Source of the DNA: Streptomyces olivochromogenes
Lineage (GTDB): Bacteria; Actinomycetota; Actinomycetes; Streptomycetales; Streptomycetaceae
Assembly (NCBI RefSeq): GCF_021538895.1
Contig: NZ_JADDRL010000038.1
Location: forward strand, 1-64,000
Direction: 5' to 3'
Length of the DNA: 64,000 bases
Shown one piece after another: positions 18,483 to 27,768 of the stretch. The position numbers were made by a program, and so were the translations under genes. The notes under the pieces were generated by a model, which was not told the DNA's origin, did no database searches, and saw nothing but the letters and a program-made list of their open reading frames with translations. Within the stretch, counting starts at the first letter, position 1. Each line of letters begins with the position of its first letter.

Positions 18483-19552
18483 TCAGGCCACACCCGCCTG
18501 TGGGGCGCTGAGCGTGTAGGTGGTTCCGACGCTGGTCTGCACCCATGCGTCCGGGAGCGCTGCGGCGAGGGTGTGCTGGGCGCGCCAGCCGGTGCAGTGA
18601 CCGGGGACGATCAGCTCGGGTGCGAGTTCGATGAGCGCGGCCACCGTTGGGCCGATGACCGGCTCGAAGGCGGGACCGCTCAGGTGGAATCCGCCGATGA
18701 GGGCGAGCAGTTCGGTGACGCCGGTCAGCCTCATGGCGTGCCGGATGATGTTGACCACTCCGGCGTGGCCGCACCCGGTGATGATGACAAGTCCTCGGCC
18801 GCGCACGTTGATGACGAGTGCCTGGTCGTCGATGACGGCGGGGTCGTGTCGCCAGCCGTTCCCGTCCCAGGCCTGGTGTGCCTGCGGCATGCCGTGCTCG
18901 AACTCGGTGACGCGGTCCACCTCGCCGGTGATCAGGGTGCCGCCGGCCAGCAGTGACGGCTGCCGCCGCTCGATCACCTCGAACCCTTCGCGTTCCAGGG
19001 CACCCCGTGACAGCGTGGGCATCTCCAGACTCTGGCCGGCGGGTAGTTCCAAGCGGCGACGGGTCCAGACCGCGGGGTGGACGGTCAGCGGCAGGCCGGA
19101 GCGCCCGCGCAGCCGGGCCAGGCCGTCGAAGCCGCCCGCGTGGTCGAAGTGTCCGTGGCTGAGCACGACGCCCTGCAGGCCGCCGACATCGATGCCAAGA
19201 CGCTCGGCGTTCACCGCCAGCGCGTCCGGCGACGCGCCGGTATCGAACAGCAGCGTGCTGCTCGTGTTCCCGCTTTGGATGGTGACCAGGGCGGAGAAGC
19301 CGTGCTCGGCACGCAGCCCCGCGAGGCCTCGCCGTCGGCGAACTGCCGCGCGGCGGTCCGCCCGGCGCCCATCGACGCCCGGGTGACGCCTTCGGCAGAG
19401 GTCAGCAGGGCATCAAAGGTGTTGTCGACCATCGTCGTGACCCTGACCTCGTCGACCTCGGGCAGCGTCACCGGGTCGACAGCCGGTCCCTCCGCGACGC
19501 GAGGCGCCGACCAGGCCGCCTCGGCCGCCGAGTGCCCGTGATCGTCGCACAT
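18483..19552 (-). pseudogene. MBL-fold metal-dependent hydrolase, split by one frameshift
   Basis: The reading starts at ATG 19552 (phrases DEVRVTTMVDNTFDALLTS and ARQFADGEASRG), then loses frame at the C-run 19317-19320. It continues in another frame with LRAEHGFSALVTIQ, LLFDTGASPDAL, the zinc motif SHGHFDHAGG, and an intact C-terminus. Adding one base to the run joins the two parts perfectly (EASRG-LRAEHG). The family (metallo-beta-lactamase superfamily II, Cft2/dihydropterin-synthase-like) would be ~356 residues, and its later motifs VIITGCGHAGVVNI and ELIVPGHCTGW are intact. It is either a very recent pseudogene or a sequencing error. Confidence 0.75.
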
Positions 19553-19663
19553 GCTAGGAAGCGGCTCCCCGCCGACAGGACCGGCCAGGGAGGCAGATGC
19601 CGGTAGAAGCCGCACGCCCACGGCGGTCACGCCGGCCGGACCGGCCGCAGGCGCCGCGCGGTG

Positions 19664-20194
19664 TCATCCTTCCACTCGCGCGGGCGGGACGACGACCTCG
19701 ATGAGCCCGGTGGCCACGTCGTACACAAGCCCCGAGACGAAGACTCCGTCCGGAAGCTTCTGCTTGAGGACTTCGACGTCGACACGGACGGCGGCGACCG
19801 GGTCGGTGACCGCCTTGGCGTCCAGGTCCCCGGCCGCAACTTCGAAGTAGTCGGCCAGCAGCTCGGGGAACGCGACCAGGTCCGTGATCCCGCAGTCGGT
19901 GTGGTGCAGGACCGCGTAGTGGACGTGGCCCGGGCGAGGGCCGCCCGCGCGGGCCTGGACGACCTTCGAGAGCATCTCCAGCGTCCGGAGTGTCGCGGGG
20001 GCGACCCGCCCTCCGACGTTGCGGATCACCGCTGCCTCGCCGAGCTTGAGCCCGAGCACGTCGGACGGGTCGACACGAGGGTCGACGCATCCGATGACCG
20101 TCAGACTGCCACTGGGCATCAGCTTGAGGCCGGCGAATGATCCGCCGTCGGCGAACCCGGCGTTCCGCTCGGCCAGCTCGTCCGTGTCGATCAC
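19664..20194 (-). CDS. Beta-carbonic anhydrase
   Basis: 176 residues from GTG 20194. The zinc ligands of the beta class are all present: Cys36 and Asp38/Arg40 in GCVDPRVDP, then His98 and Cys101 in HHTDCG; the strand AAVIRNVGGR is also diagnostic. It interconverts CO2 and bicarbonate in the cytoplasm. GTG 20194 follows AAGGGG at an 11-nt spacing; longer in-frame starts (to 20290) would add an unstructured Gly/Arg-rich tail. It is transcribed divergently from the DeoR gene, and its job relative to the neighbours is unclear. Confidence 0.88.
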   Translation of the reverse strand: MIDTDELAERNAGFADGGSFAGLKLMPSGSLTVIGCVDPRVDPSDVLGLKLGEAAVIRNVGGRVAPATLRTLEMLSKVVQARAGGPRPGHVHYAVLHHTDCGITDLVAFPELLADYFEVAAGDLDAKAVTDPVAAVRVDVEVLKQKLPDGVFVSGLVYDVATGLIEVVVPPARVEG

Positions 20195-20666
20195 TGTGAC
20201 GGTAACCCCTTGTTGCTCTGAGCCTGGCCCCCGATGACGCCGACGGGGACCTCCAGTTGCCACCAAGCTTGGTCCGCCGCTGCGACCCATGCCACTCGGC
20301 TTTGGGGCAGATCGTGATCACACAGGTCAACGCCTTGCGCGATCCGACACGGCGCAGGTGGCCCGATTTCGTGCCAAACCTTGGGCGGGTGTCCGGATCC
20401 CTCCGGAAGGAACGGGCAGGGAGCGGGCACACCCCAGTCGGCGAGCGGGCAGCGGCTCCCCGCGCCGCGGAGCCCTCGACCGCGAAATCCAGGGGCTTCG
20501 CACTCCGAAGTACGGGCATATTCGGTCATCAACGGCTCTACGACGAACCTGGTCAGTACCGCCAATCGCTTATAGAAATTTGGCCACCGGAGCCGAAACG
20601 GGCCGGGCACCGGAAAAACAGTCGGTGCGAGCACAACGCGCGGAGCCGTGAAACGGAGGTGTCGCC

Positions 20667-21428
20667 GTGGACGCCGAGGAACGAAGACGCGGGATTCTGG
20701 AAACGGCACGCCGTTGCGGATCCGTGGACGTCGGAAAGCTCGCAGCCGACCTCGGTGTCTCCAAGGAGACCGTGAGGCGCGATCTGAACCTGCTGGAGGG
20801 GCACGGGCTGGTCCGCCGTACCCACGGCGGTGCCCATCCCGTGGAGAGCGCGGGCTTCGAGACCACGCTCGCCTTCCGCATCACCATGCACGTTCCCGAG
20901 AAGTCCCGGATCGCGGCCGCCGCGGCCGAACTGCTCGGGGACGCCGAGACCATCTTCATCGACGAGGGCTACACCCCACAGCTCATCGCCGCCGCCCTCC
21001 CCCGCGACCGGCCACTGACCGTGGTCACCTCCTCGCTGACCACCGCGGGTGCCCTCGCTTCCTCCGACAACTTCACCGTGTTGCTGCTCGGCGGCCGAGT
21101 GCGTGGCGGGACACTGGCCACGGTCGACCACTGGACGACCCGCATGCTGTCCGGCTTCGTCATCGACCTGGCGTACGTCGGCGCGAACGGCATCTCCCGC
21201 GAGTACGGGCTCACCACCCCCGACCCCGCGGTCAGCGAGGTCAAGGCCCAGGTCCTCAGGGCCGCCAGACGCCGGGTGTTCTCCGGGGTCCACACGAAGT
21301 TCGGTGCCGTGAGCTTCTGCCGCTTCGCGGACGTCACGGCGTTCGAGGCGATCGTCACCGACGCCGGGCTGCCCGCTTCCGAAGCACACCGCTACTCACT
21401 GCTGGGCCCCGAGGTCATCCGGGTCTGA
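20667..21428 (+). CDS. DeoR-family transcriptional regulator
   Basis: 253 residues. The N-terminal winged HTH VDVGKLAADLGVSKETVRRDLNLLE (20-44) is followed by the family hinge LVRRTHGGAHP. A DeoRC sugar-phosphate-binding domain follows, with FIDEGYTPQLIAAAL, VVTSSLTTAGAL and the GANGISREYGLTTPDPAVSEVK block. DeoR repressors respond to phosphorylated sugars or polyols. The GTG start follows GGAG. It heads the ABC importer/dehydrogenase operon and is its likely local regulator. Confidence 0.92.
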   Translation: MDAEERRRGILETARRCGSVDVGKLAADLGVSKETVRRDLNLLEGHGLVRRTHGGAHPVESAGFETTLAFRITMHVPEKSRIAAAAAELLGDAETIFIDEGYTPQLIAAALPRDRPLTVVTSSLTTAGALASSDNFTVLLLGGRVRGGTLATVDHWTTRMLSGFVIDLAYVGANGISREYGLTTPDPAVSEVKAQVLRAARRRVFSGVHTKFGAVSFCRFADVTAFEAIVTDAGLPASEAHRYSLLGPEVIRV

Positions 21429-21453
21429 GCCGCGTTTCCTCCCGCCTGTCCCA

Positions 21454-21470
21454 CCCCCGCAAGCCGGGGG
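21454..21470 (+). terminator. Hairpin between the regulator and the binding-protein gene
   Basis: CCCCCG (21454-21459), loop CAAGC, CGGGGG (21465-21470), 26 bp after the DeoR stop. It probably separates or attenuates the regulator from the transport operon. Confidence 0.4.
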
Positions 21471-21511
21471 CCTGGTTTCCCACGCCCTCGAGACATCCCC
21501 TGGAGTCAGTC

Positions 21512-22867
21512 ATGCGCACACGAAGAATGATCCACGTCCTCGTCACGGCCACGGCCGCGGGCTCATTGCTGGCCGCCTGTAGCGGCGCAGGCGGCTCGAC
21601 GGGCTCCGGGGGCGGCGGGCAGAGCATCAACGTGCTGATGGTCGGCAACCCGCAGATGGAGGACATCGCGAAGCTGACGAAGAGCACGTTCACGAAGGAC
21701 ACCGGCATCAAGGTGAACTTCACCGTCCTTCCCGAGAACGAGCTGCGCGACAAGGTCACCCAGGACATCGCCACCCAGGCGGGTCAGTACGACGTCGCCA
21801 CCATCGGCGCCTACGAGGTACCCATCTGGACCAAGAACGGCTGGCTGCACGACCTCGGTGCCTACGCCGACAAGGACGCGAGCTTCGACAAGGCCGACCT
21901 GCTCAAGCCGATGGTGCAGTCGCTGTCCGGCTCCGACGGCAAGCTCTACGCCCTGCCGTTCTACGGCGAGTCGTCCTTCCTCATGTACAACAAGGACGTC
22001 ATGAAGGCGAAGGGCATCACGGTGCCCGAGCACCCGACCTGGCAGCAGATCGCCGACATCGCGGCCAAGGCCGACGGCGCGCAGCCGGGGATGCGGGGTA
22101 TCTGCCTGCGTGGTCTGGCCGGCTGGGGTGAGTTGGGGGCGCCGCTGACGACGGTGGTCAACACCTTCGGCGGCACCTGGTTCACCAAGGACTGGAAGGC
22201 CCAGGTCAACGGCCCGGCGTTCAAGAAGGCGACGAACTTCTACGTCGACCTGGTCAGGAAGCACGGAGAGGCGGGAGCGGCCCAGGCCGGCTTCACGGAG
22301 TGCTTGAACGCCATGAGCCAGAAGAAGGTCGCGATGTGGTACGACGCGACCAGCGCGGCCGGGTCGCTGGAGGACCCCAGCTCCAGCAAGATCGCCGGCC
22401 ATGTCGGGTACGCCTACGCACCGACCCAGGAGACCAAGAGCAGCGGCTGGCTGTGGTCCTGGGCGTGGGCCATGCCCAAGACCACGAAGAAGGCAGACGC
22501 GGCCTCGAAGTTCATGCTGTGGGCCTCCAGCAAGAAGTACGAGAAGTTGGTCGGCGAGAAGCTCGGCTGGTCGCGCGTGCCGGCCGGTAAGCGCGCCAGC
22601 ACGTACGAGATCCCGCAGTACCAGAAGGCCGCGGCTTCGTTCGGTGACATCACCCTGAAGTCCATCGAGGGAGCCGACCCGGCCAACCCGGGCGTCCAGC
22701 CCAGGCCGACCGTGGGCGTCCAGTACGTGGCCATCCCCGAGTTCCAGGACCTGGGAACGAAGGTCGCCCAGGAGATCTCCGCCGCCATCGCCGGCAAGAC
22801 CAGCGTGGACAAGGCGCTGAACGACGGCCAGAAGCTTGCCGAGGACGTCGCGAAGAACTACCAGTGA
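21512..22867 (+). CDS. ABC transporter substrate-binding lipoprotein (sugar/polyol, SmoE-like)
   Basis: 451 residues. The signal AAGSLLAAC lipidates Cys23, followed by a Gly/Ser linker. The body is a cluster-B (family 1) periplasmic-binding fold; phrases such as TKNGWLHDLGAYADKD, LPFYGESSFLMYNKDVM and GWSRVPAGKRASTYE match sorbitol/mannitol-binding proteins. The ATG follows GGAG at 6 nt; an in-frame reading further upstream overlaps the DeoR gene and is not real. It delivers the sugar to the two permeases encoded next. Confidence 0.93.
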   Translation: MRTRRMIHVLVTATAAGSLLAACSGAGGSTGSGGGGQSINVLMVGNPQMEDIAKLTKSTFTKDTGIKVNFTVLPENELRDKVTQDIATQAGQYDVATIGAYEVPIWTKNGWLHDLGAYADKDASFDKADLLKPMVQSLSGSDGKLYALPFYGESSFLMYNKDVMKAKGITVPEHPTWQQIADIAAKADGAQPGMRGICLRGLAGWGELGAPLTTVVNTFGGTWFTKDWKAQVNGPAFKKATNFYVDLVRKHGEAGAAQAGFTECLNAMSQKKVAMWYDATSAAGSLEDPSSSKIAGHVGYAYAPTQETKSSGWLWSWAWAMPKTTKKADAASKFMLWASSKKYEKLVGEKLGWSRVPAGKRASTYEIPQYQKAAASFGDITLKSIEGADPANPGVQPRPTVGVQYVAIPEFQDLGTKVAQEISAAIAGKTSVDKALNDGQKLAEDVAKNYQ

Positions 22868-22875
22868 CCGTCACC

Positions 22876-22903
22876 GCCCGGTCGGCCTCGGCGCCGGCCG
22901 GGC
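22876..22903 (+). promoter_or_regulatory. Intercistronic stem-loop after the binding-protein gene
   Basis: GCCCGG (22876-22881) pairs with CCGGGC (22898-22903), with further pairing inside. Such hairpins often protect the upstream binding-protein message and lower expression of the permeases. Confidence 0.45.
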
Positions 22904-22977
22904 ACCGCTTCCCCACCCCGGCCTCCCCCAGTACTTGACGGGCCGGAGAGGCACCCCCTCAGGCAGAGGAATCACCC

Positions 22978-23937
22978 ATGACCACGCTCACCGCTCCACC
23001 CAGGACAGCACGACCGCCTGGCCGGCCGCGCACGTCCACCGGCGTCGGCAAGTGGCGGCGCCGCATCCCGCTGCTGCCGGCTCTGGTCTTCACCATCGTC
23101 GTCACACAGCTGCCCTTCGTGGCCACGCTCGTCATCTCCACGTTCCAGTGGAACATTCTCAAGCCGGGCGACCGGCACTTCGTCGGCCTGTCCAATTTCA
23201 CGTTCGTCTTCACCGACGAGCGACTGCGCACAGCGGTGTTCAACACCGTCGTGCTCACCGCGTCGGTGGTGTTCATCAGCGTGGTTCTCGGCCTCGGTCT
23301 GGCACTGCTGCTCGACCGCCGGTTCGCCGGCCGCGGTCTGGCGCGCACGATGCTCATCGCGCCGTTCCTCGTCATGCCGGTCGCGGCGGCGCTGCTGTGG
23401 AAGCACGCCATCTACAACCCCGACTACGGACTGCTCAACGGCACCCTCAACGCCGTCTACCGGCTCTTCGGCGCGGACAACGGCCCCACGGTGGACTGGG
23501 TTTCCTCCTACCCCATGCCGGCCGTCGTGGTCTCGCTGGTCTGGCAGTGGACCCCGTTCATGATGCTGATCCTCCTGGCCGGTCTGCAGGCGCAGCCCGG
23601 CGACGTCCTGGAGGCGGCCCGTGTCGACGGGGCGTCGGCCATGGCGACCTTCCGTCACATCACCCTGCCGCACCTGCGCCAGTACATCGAGCTGGGAGTC
23701 CTGCTCGGCACGATCTACGTCGTGCAGACCTTCGACGCCGTCTACACCATCACCCAAGGCGGCCCGGGCTCCCAGACGACCAATCTGCCCTACGAGATCT
23801 ACCTGACCATGTTCCGCAAGTACGAGTACGGCCAGGCGGCCGCCGCCGGAGTGGTCGTGGTACTCGGCTCGATCGTGATCGCGACCTTCGCGCTGCGCAC
23901 CATCGCGTCGCTGTTCCGCGAGGAGGTGTCCCGATGA
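22978..23937 (+). CDS. ABC transporter permease 1 (MalF-type)
   Basis: 319 residues with six predicted membrane helices. The cytoplasmic EAA loop, EAARVDGASAMATFRHITLP (~211-230), docks the ATPase. A basic N-terminal tail precedes helix 1 (LPALVFTIVVTQLPFVATLVI). The ATG has GAGGAA upstream. The stop overlaps the start of permease 2 by 4 bp, so the two are translationally coupled and probably form the channel heterodimer. Confidence 0.93.
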   Translation: MTTLTAPPRTARPPGRPRTSTGVGKWRRRIPLLPALVFTIVVTQLPFVATLVISTFQWNILKPGDRHFVGLSNFTFVFTDERLRTAVFNTVVLTASVVFISVVLGLGLALLLDRRFAGRGLARTMLIAPFLVMPVAAALLWKHAIYNPDYGLLNGTLNAVYRLFGADNGPTVDWVSSYPMPAVVVSLVWQWTPFMMLILLAGLQAQPGDVLEAARVDGASAMATFRHITLPHLRQYIELGVLLGTIYVVQTFDAVYTITQGGPGSQTTNLPYEIYLTMFRKYEYGQAAAAGVVVVLGSIVIATFALRTIASLFREEVSR

Positions 23938-24818
23938 CGCACGCAGCCGTCGCCGCACCGGGCGCGAGGCTCAAGAAGCTCATCCGCCGTCACGACGACC
24001 ACACCGGTGCGCCCCGGCTGTCGCCCCTGTGGACGTTCGTCGCCTGGCTCGCCACCCTGGCGTTCTTCGCGCCGGTGGCATGGATGGTGCTCACCTCCTT
24101 CCACCAGGAGGCCGACGCGGCGACCAACCCGCCGACCCCCTTCGCCTCCCTCACCTTCGACCAGTACAAACTGCTGTTCAGCCGGGACATCACCCCGTTC
24201 CTCCTCAACTCGGCCATGGCCAGCGTCTTTTCGACACTGCTCGTGCTCGCCCTGGCGGTGCCGACGGCTTACGCGCTGTCCATCAAGCCGGTCAAGAAGT
24301 GGACCGACGTGATGTTCTTCTTCCTGTCCACCAAGTTCCTGCCCGCCATCGCGGCCCTGCTGCCGGTGTACCTGATCGTCAAGGACGCCGGAATGCTGGA
24401 CAACGTGTGGACGCTGATCATCCTCTACACCGCCATGAACCTGCCGATCGCGGTGTGGATGATGCGCTCGTTCCTCGCCGAGGTCCCCAAGGAGATCCTG
24501 GAGGCCGCCGAGGTCGACGGTGCCAACCTGCTCACCGTCCTGTGGCGGATCGTCGCACCGGTCGCCATGCCAGGGCTGGCCGCCACCTCGCTGATCTGCT
24601 TCATCTTCAGCTGGAACGAGTTCATGTTCGCCGTGAACCTCACCGCGACGCAGGCGTCCACCGCGCCGGTCTTCCTCGTCGGCTTCATCACCAGCGAGGG
24701 CCTCTTCCTCGCCCGGCTCTGCGCCGCCGCCACGTTGGTCTCCCTCCCGGTTCTCATCGCCGGTTTCGCCGCCCAGGACAAACTGGTCCGCGGCCTGTCC
24801 CTAGGAGCAGTCAAGTGA
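23934..24818 (+). CDS. ABC transporter permease 2 (MalG-type)
   Basis: 294 residues, six membrane helices, EAA loop EAAEVDGANLLTVLWRIVAP (~187-206). The start ATG 23934 overlaps the permease 1 stop (ATGA) and has GGAGG upstream. With permease 1 it forms the membrane channel; no ATPase gene follows, so the shared MsiK-type ATPase of Streptomyces is the likely energiser. The last codons overlap the dehydrogenase start by 4 bp. Confidence 0.93.
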   Translation: MTHAAVAAPGARLKKLIRRHDDHTGAPRLSPLWTFVAWLATLAFFAPVAWMVLTSFHQEADAATNPPTPFASLTFDQYKLLFSRDITPFLLNSAMASVFSTLLVLALAVPTAYALSIKPVKKWTDVMFFFLSTKFLPAIAALLPVYLIVKDAGMLDNVWTLIILYTAMNLPIAVWMMRSFLAEVPKEILEAAEVDGANLLTVLWRIVAPVAMPGLAATSLICFIFSWNEFMFAVNLTATQASTAPVFLVGFITSEGLFLARLCAAATLVSLPVLIAGFAAQDKLVRGLSLGAVK

Positions 24819-25804
24819 AAGCCGCCGTCATCGAAGCCCCCGGCAAGGTCACCGTCACCACGGTGCCCGACCCCACTCCCGGGCCGCGCGAGGTCGTGGT
24901 CGAAGTGGCGGCCTGCGGACTGTGCGGGACCGATCTGCACATCCTGCAGGGCGAGTTCGCACCGACCCTGCCGGTCGTACCGGGTCATGAATTCGCCGGG
25001 GAGGTCGTGGGACTCGGCAGCGAGGTCACCGAACTCGCGATCGGCGACCGCGTCGCGGTGGACCCCTCGCTGTACTGCAACGAGTGCCGCTACTGCCGGG
25101 CCGGACGCAACAACCTCTGCGACCGGTGGCGGGCGATCGGAGTGACCGTGGCCGGCGGCGCCGCCGAGTACGCAGTGGCACCCGTCGCCAACTGCGTACG
25201 GCTGCCGGACCATGTGGGCGTCCAGGACGCGGCACTCATCGAGCCGCTGTCCTGCGCCGTGCGCGGCTACGACGTGCTCAACAGCAGGATCGGCTCCCAT
25301 GTGCTGATCTACGGCAGCGGGACCATGGGCCTGATGATGCTGGAGCTGGCCAAGCGCACCGGTGCCGCCTCGGTCGATGTCGTCGACGTCAACCCGGAAC
25401 GGCTGGCGACGGCCGGTCAGTTGGGCTGTACCCAGACAGCGACATCGGCCGACAAGCTGGGGCGGCCGAGTGGCTGGGACGTGGTGGTCGACGCGACCGG
25501 CAACGCCGCCGCCATCCAGGACGGCCTGGACCGGGTCGCCAAAGCCGGAACATTTCTGCAGTTCGGGGTCTCCGACTATGCGACGACGGCCACCATTTCG
25601 CCGTACCGCATCTACAACCAAGAGATCACCATCACTGGCTCCATGGCGGTCCTGCACAGCTACGAGCGCGCGGCCGAACTGTTCGCCACCGGGGTACTCG
25701 ATCCCCAGGTGTTCATCAGCCACCGGCTGCCGCTGACGGAGTACCCACAGGCACTGGACCGGTTCGCCGCGGGCCAGGGGCGCAAGATCGTCGTGCTGCC
25801 CTGA
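24815..25804 (+). CDS. Zinc-dependent alcohol/polyol dehydrogenase (sorbitol-dehydrogenase-like)
   Basis: 329 residues of the medium-chain dehydrogenase family. It has the catalytic zinc cysteine in ACGLCGTDLH, GHEFAGEVVGLG, four structural-zinc cysteines in CNECRYCRAGRNNLC, and the nucleotide-binding IYGSGTMGLMMLELAK. An acidic residue after the second strand (DVVDVNPERL) suggests NAD+ over NADP+. The GTG start at 24815 overlaps the permease stop (GTGA) with TAGGAG upstream. Gene order implies that it oxidises the polyol imported by the transporter, for example sorbitol, mannitol or a related alditol, to a ketose. Confidence 0.92.
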   Translation: MKAAVIEAPGKVTVTTVPDPTPGPREVVVEVAACGLCGTDLHILQGEFAPTLPVVPGHEFAGEVVGLGSEVTELAIGDRVAVDPSLYCNECRYCRAGRNNLCDRWRAIGVTVAGGAAEYAVAPVANCVRLPDHVGVQDAALIEPLSCAVRGYDVLNSRIGSHVLIYGSGTMGLMMLELAKRTGAASVDVVDVNPERLATAGQLGCTQTATSADKLGRPSGWDVVVDATGNAAAIQDGLDRVAKAGTFLQFGVSDYATTATISPYRIYNQEITITGSMAVLHSYERAAELFATGVLDPQVFISHRLPLTEYPQALDRFAAGQGRKIVVLP

Positions 25805-25840
25805 CCTGTCACCGTGAAACCGCGGACGCCGGGCGGTGTG

Positions 25841-27328
25841 TCAGGACCCGCAGCCCGAATCGGCGATCACGTAGTAGCCGGACGAGGTCTCCTGAAGGGT
25901 GTGGGTGACGGAGACGTTGTACAGACCCATGTTCTGGCTGGAGCCGTTGGCGTAGACATAGCCGAGGCTTTGGTGGGCGCGGCCCGCGGCGACGTGGTGG
26001 TAGTTGCTGTCGGTGAAGCATTGCGGCTGGTATCCGGTGGTGGTGGCCGAGACCGCGGACGACCGTGCGCCGACCGCGCCGCCGGAGTCCACCGCCGCGA
26101 CCGTGTAGCCGTACCGAGTACCGGAGTTGAGAGCCGTGTCGGTGTACGACGTCCCGGCCGTCGATCCGGCCTCGGTGCCGCCGCGGTACACCTGGTACGC
26201 CGCCGCGCCGCTCACCGCGGACCAGGACAGCGACACGGTGGTGTCGGTCGTGCCGGTGACCGTCAGCCCGGTCGGAGCCGGGAGGCTGCCGGTGTCGCCC
26301 CCGCCCGAGGCGTCCAGGCCCCAGAACTTCGCGGTCCAGTACGAGGAGCAGAGGTAGTTGAGGTAGTACGTCCCGGTGCTGCCGCACTGGTCGGTGCCGG
26401 AACCGGGATTGACCGCGAGGCCGTGTGCCATGCCGGACACGGAGAAGGTCTCCACCGCCGCCTTGCCGTTCGCATCGTCGTACACGGCCCGTGTGGTGCC
26501 CCCGGTCAGGGTGGTGGTCGAGGACGGGGTCTGGCTGAGGCCCCAGACGTTGGTCCACTGGTCCCGTTCCTCGGTGGCGTTGGCCGGGTTGACCGTGGTG
26601 TCACCGGTACCCTGCCAGATCGCGACCCGCGGCCAGGGCCCGCCCCAGCCGCCGGAGGCACCACGGACCGCGTCGCCCCACTGCCCCGGGGTTCTGTTCA
26701 CCGCGTTGTACTCGCAGGTCAGCGCGCTGGTGAGGTCGGTCGCGCAGCCCGCCGGGATGCCGGAGTCGATGGCGCCGCCCGCGAACACGTCGGGGTAGTC
26801 GGCGAGCATCACCGACGTCATCGCACCGCCCGCCGACAGCCCGGTGATGTAGACGCGGCCGGCATCGCTGCCGTAGTGAGACCTGGCGTAGTCCACCATC
26901 TGCTTGATCGACAGCGCCTCACCCTGGCCACGGGTGTCGTCCGAGGACTGGTACCAGTTGAAGCAGGAGTTGGCGTTGTTGGCGGTGGTGGTCTGCGGTA
27001 GGACGAGTGCGAAGCCGTACATGTCGGCGTACTTGGACCAGCCGGAATGGCTGTAGTAGTCGCCCGCGCTCTGAGTGCACCCGTGCAGGGCCACGACCAA
27101 CGGCGCGCCGGACGGCAGGCTGTCGGGAACGTACTGGAACATCTGCAGGTTGCCGGGGTTGGAGCCGAAGCCCGTGACCTGCTGCAGGCCCGCGGCCTGA
27201 GCCGGGGCCGGGGAGAGTCCGAGGACCACGGCGATCAGGGCCAGGACCGTCGCCGCCGCGGAGACGGGGCGCGGCCATTTCAGGCGCCATACGCGGCGCG
27301 GTACGAACGGGGGGAAAGTCGGGTTCAT
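25841..27328 (-). CDS. Secreted PHB depolymerase-family esterase with fibronectin III domain
   Basis: 495 residues. A signal peptide (LALIAVVLGLSPAPAQA) is followed by the esterase domain: oxyanion VVALHGCTQSAGDYY, nucleophile motif TGLSAGGAMTSVML (Ser ~166), and the catalytic His in VSGMAHGLAVNP. A fibronectin type III linker (LPAPTGLTVTGTTDTTVSLSWS, ~330-415) and a small Cys-containing C-terminal domain (YQPQCFTDSNYHHVAAGRAHQS) common in extracellular PHB depolymerases follow. It hydrolyses polyhydroxybutyrate or feruloyl/acetyl esters. ATG 27328 is preferred over upstream in-frame starts because AGGTGG lies just before it and the signal peptide starts there. Confidence 0.9.
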   Translation of the reverse strand: MNPTFPPFVPRRVWRLKWPRPVSAAATVLALIAVVLGLSPAPAQAAGLQQVTGFGSNPGNLQMFQYVPDSLPSGAPLVVALHGCTQSAGDYYSHSGWSKYADMYGFALVLPQTTTANNANSCFNWYQSSDDTRGQGEALSIKQMVDYARSHYGSDAGRVYITGLSAGGAMTSVMLADYPDVFAGGAIDSGIPAGCATDLTSALTCEYNAVNRTPGQWGDAVRGASGGWGGPWPRVAIWQGTGDTTVNPANATEERDQWTNVWGLSQTPSSTTTLTGGTTRAVYDDANGKAAVETFSVSGMAHGLAVNPGSGTDQCGSTGTYYLNYLCSSYWTAKFWGLDASGGGDTGSLPAPTGLTVTGTTDTTVSLSWSAVSGAAAYQVYRGGTEAGSTAGTSYTDTALNSGTRYGYTVAAVDSGGAVGARSSAVSATTTGYQPQCFTDSNYHHVAAGRAHQSLGYVYANGSSQNMGLYNVSVTHTLQETSSGYYVIADSGCGS

Positions 27329-27690
27329 GGTGCCACCTGGGTGATCGCGACGGGCGAGGAGAGGAGAAGGCAGCCGCGCCCTGCCTCGAATGCCGTTGCG
27401 CGGCCTCGGAGTTACGGGGACGTTACGTCCGGGATTTCGGGGCCGTAATGGGGATGCACGCCACCTCGTGGCGGTACGGCGTGTGGGTCCGCACCGTTGT
27501 GGCACGGGCCAGGACCCACGTGAGTGCCTCGGGGTCGGCACAGGGCCGCTCGCGGGTGCGTATGGGCCCGCGGCAGTGCCCGCTCACCGTCGGAGGGGTG
27601 GCACGGCTCATCGAGCCCGCCCAGACGCTGTCACTTCGTCCGGCACGGTGCGCCATTCGCCGTTACCGCAGGGTCACTTGAGTACAAGTC

Positions 27691-27720
27691 TTGCCGCTTG
27701 TGACGCCAACCCCCTATGTT
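27691..27720 (+). promoter_or_regulatory. Sigma-70-type promoter of the M64 peptidase gene
   Basis: TTGCCG (27691-27696) and TATGTT (27715-27720) are 18 bp apart, placing transcription start near 27727-27730, on top of the palindrome at 27730. Confidence 0.45.
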
Positions 27721-27729
27721 ATGCGGCTA

Positions 27730-27745
27730 GTTAAGTCCACTTAAC
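27730..27745. promoter_or_regulatory. Palindromic operator before the M64 peptidase
   Basis: GTTAAGT-CC-ACTTAAC, perfect 7-bp arms, at the predicted transcription start. A third ACTTAA half lies at 27751-27756. AT-rich sites are rare in this DNA, which makes the match more striking. Confidence 0.55.
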
Positions 27746-27768
27746 CCCCCACTTAATGCGAGGTCCTC

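Noticed and set aside
22836..23933. In-frame extension of permease 2 across permease 1
   Set aside because: The added part is Arg/His-rich and mirrors permease 1; ATG 23934 is the coupled start.
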